A program made the translations under genes and the position numbers. DNA of 7,805 bases from SLQH01 sp964612995 (lineage in GTDB: Bacteria > Planctomycetota > UBA11346), in assembly GCA_964612995.1 (NCBI GenBank), contig CAZTGE010000173.1, positions 1 to 7,805 on the forward strand. The letters run 5' to 3'. The notes under the pieces are model-generated. The model saw only the letters and a list, made by a program, of their open reading frames with translations, was not told the origin of the DNA and did no database searches. This document shows, piece by piece, positions 6,693 through 7,805 of the stretch (its first letter is position 1; each line of letters begins with the position of its first letter).

Positions 6693-7607
6693 GAGCAGAC
6701 CGCTGAGCAGGACGATCCCGCCGAGCACCAGCGCCATGCCGAGGTGGTGGCGTGGGTTGAGCGGTTCGCGAATGATCAGGCGGTTGAGCAGCGCGAAGCC
6801 GGCGATCGAGATGCCCACGCCGATGGGGAAGCCGGTGTTGGCCAGCCCGACGATCTCGAGCTGATCGAGGCCGGTGAACAGGGCGTGCTGGCCGAGGACG
6901 CCACCGCAACCGAGCAGCAGCCCCAGGGGCAGGGTCCGGCGTTGTGGCAGCTGGCGTTGCAGCAGCAGGGGGATCCACGCGGCGCAGCCGAAGCCGACGT
7001 AGAACAGCATCGGTCGGATGTTGACCGGGTCATGCCAGCCGGCCCAGGTCGAGGGCCAGGTGGCGAGGAACTGCTGGGCCCCGAAGCAGGCGAAGGTGAG
7101 CAACGAGAACCAGAGCCAGGCCTGGCCACCATCCGGCCCGTCGCTCGTGCCTCGGCCCCTGCGCGTGGTGCCGAACACCACCAGGGCCGCGAGCACCAGG
7201 ACCACGCCGGCGCTGCGGAGCCAGCTGTGCGGCGCGGCCCAGACCACCAGGCCGAGGCAATAAGGCACGATCATCGCCGATTGGGCGATGGTCCAGCAGG
7301 TACCCTGGTGCCCGGTGCGCATCGCCCGCATCAGCGACTGGGCGCCGGCAGAGACCATCGCCCCGCCGCTGATGAGCATGCCACAGAGCAGGCCGAGCCG
7401 CGCAGGCAGTCGCCCCGTGGCCAGCGCGCCGTGGTCGATCAACACCAGCGACGCGCCGATGATCGAGACGCTGGCCGAGATCGCGATCAGGTGGTGCGGC
7501 GGCACTCCGCGACGGGCTGTCAGGGCCATGATCAGCCCGGCCATGGCCCAGACAGACCCGGCCACGGTGACCCAGACGAGGCCGATGATCAGAGCGTCCG
7601 TGTTCAT
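6687..7607 (-). CDS. Drug/metabolite transporter (DMT) superfamily permease, EamA-like
   Basis: This 306-residue integral membrane protein has about ten hydrophobic helices at roughly 5-29, 38-58, 70-92, 104-123, 131-147, 163-183, 198-216, 226-246, 250-275 and 287-304. A hydrophilic loop at 148-162 separates two five-helix halves. That is the EamA duplication architecture of about 300 residues. The last two helices, with the short IIREPLNPRHH link at 278-288, are typical of the family's C-terminal half. The family mostly moves small organic solutes across the inner membrane in either direction; the substrate cannot be told. The ATG at 7607 was chosen because the first helix starts right after it. 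ATG 7628 and GTG 7649 are in frame but extend into the hairpin-rich leader, and none has a clear ribosome binding site. It converges on alanine dehydrogenase with a 4-nt gap, so its transcription is separate. Confidence 0.88.
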   Translation of the reverse strand: MNTDALIIGLVWVTVAGSVWAMAGLIMALTARRGVPPHHLIAISASVSIIGASLVLIDHGALATGRLPARLGLLCGMLISGGAMVSAGAQSLMRAMRTGHQGTCWTIAQSAMIVPYCLGLVVWAAPHSWLRSAGVVLVLAALVVFGTTRRGRGTSDGPDGGQAWLWFSLLTFACFGAQQFLATWPSTWAGWHDPVNIRPMLFYVGFGCAAWIPLLLQRQLPQRRTLPLGLLLGCGGVLGQHALFTGLDQLEIVGLANTGFPIGVGISIAGFALLNRLIIREPLNPRHHLGMALVLGGIVLLSGLLG

Positions 7608-7643
7608 CGTGGGATGTTCGCCCGCCATCGGAGAAGACAAGCG

Positions 7644-7751
7644 GCGCACGCGGCCGAGAAAGGCGCGTGCGCGAAAACGCCAGCGCAGCTGGCGAGTGAC
7701 GACCGAGGCCGTGGGGGTACGCGGCGAAGCCGCGAGGGGGCAGCGCCCCCT
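7644..7751. repeat. Array of four consecutive GC-rich hairpins
   Basis: Four perfect or near-perfect inverted repeats lie within 108 nt. The first is GCGCACGC (7644-7651) with GCGTGCGC (7665-7672), plus an inner GCC/GGC stem. The second is CGCCAGC-GCA-GCTGGCG (7678-7694). The third is CGCGGC-GAA-GCCGCG (7720-7734). The fourth, directly abutting it, is AGGGGGC-AGC-GCCCCCT (7735-7751). The last three share a trinucleotide loop. The abutting GC-rich pair resembles REP/BIME-type extragenic elements. The array sits upstream of the permease. The remaining bases to the right edge show no gene. Confidence 0.55.
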
Positions 7752-7805
7752 CTGATATCTGACGGGTCCTTCAAAGCGCCTGAACCGTCCACCCGTAGCG
7801 TCCGG

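Overview
The window is GC-rich bacterial DNA. It carries one intact three-gene minus-strand operon, its likely divergent AraC-type regulator, an alanine dehydrogenase, a drug/metabolite-superfamily permease and the front third of a broken sulfatase. Sulfatases, ceramidase-fold hydrolases, Gfo/Idh/MocA oxidoreductases and cupin-AraC regulators found together are typical of Planctomycetota/Verrucomicrobiota/Lentisphaerota-type heterotrophs that degrade complex organic matter. The CT/GTG-rich repeats at the left end would also fit, but that reading is from memory. The phylum call is an inference; there is no rRNA or marker gene here.

Layout. 1-302: non-coding, less GC-rich at the far left, with two copies of a CTGTG-type repeat, a 14-bp palindrome and an 8-bp-stem hairpin. 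303-773 (+): sulfatase fragment with the formylglycine Cys motif but no C-terminal two thirds, running tail-to-tail into the next gene. 4328 down to 757 (-): class III aminotransferase, ceramidase-fold hydrolase (1-nt gap, GTG start), then Gfo/Idh/MocA oxidoreductase (61-nt gap). 4329-4438: divergent control region with a 20-bp-period direct repeat. 4439-5212 (+): cupin-AraC regulator. 5213-5575: a 363-nt gap holding a second partial copy of the operator-like sequence and several inverted repeats, including two 10-bp-stem/11-nt-loop hairpins just before alanine dehydrogenase. 5576-6682 (+): alanine dehydrogenase, with all four catalytic positions at canonical numbering. 6687-7607 (-): ten-TM permease, convergent with it and only 4 nt away. 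7608-7805: gene-free, with four consecutive GC-rich hairpins.

How the genes may work together (inference): an amide-type hydrolase could free an amine from an acylated substrate. The class III aminotransferase could pass the amino group to pyruvate, and alanine dehydrogenase would then regenerate pyruvate and release ammonium and NADH. This aminotransferase/Ald partnership is established for taurine degradation. The Gfo/Idh/MocA enzyme would oxidise or reduce a sugar- or polyol-like carbonyl, the AraC protein would sense the substrate, and the permease would move a metabolite. The hydrolase lacks a recognisable signal peptide and has Asn where characterised neutral ceramidases have the nucleophilic Ser, so ceramide is probably not its substrate. 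The true substrate cannot be read from the sequence.
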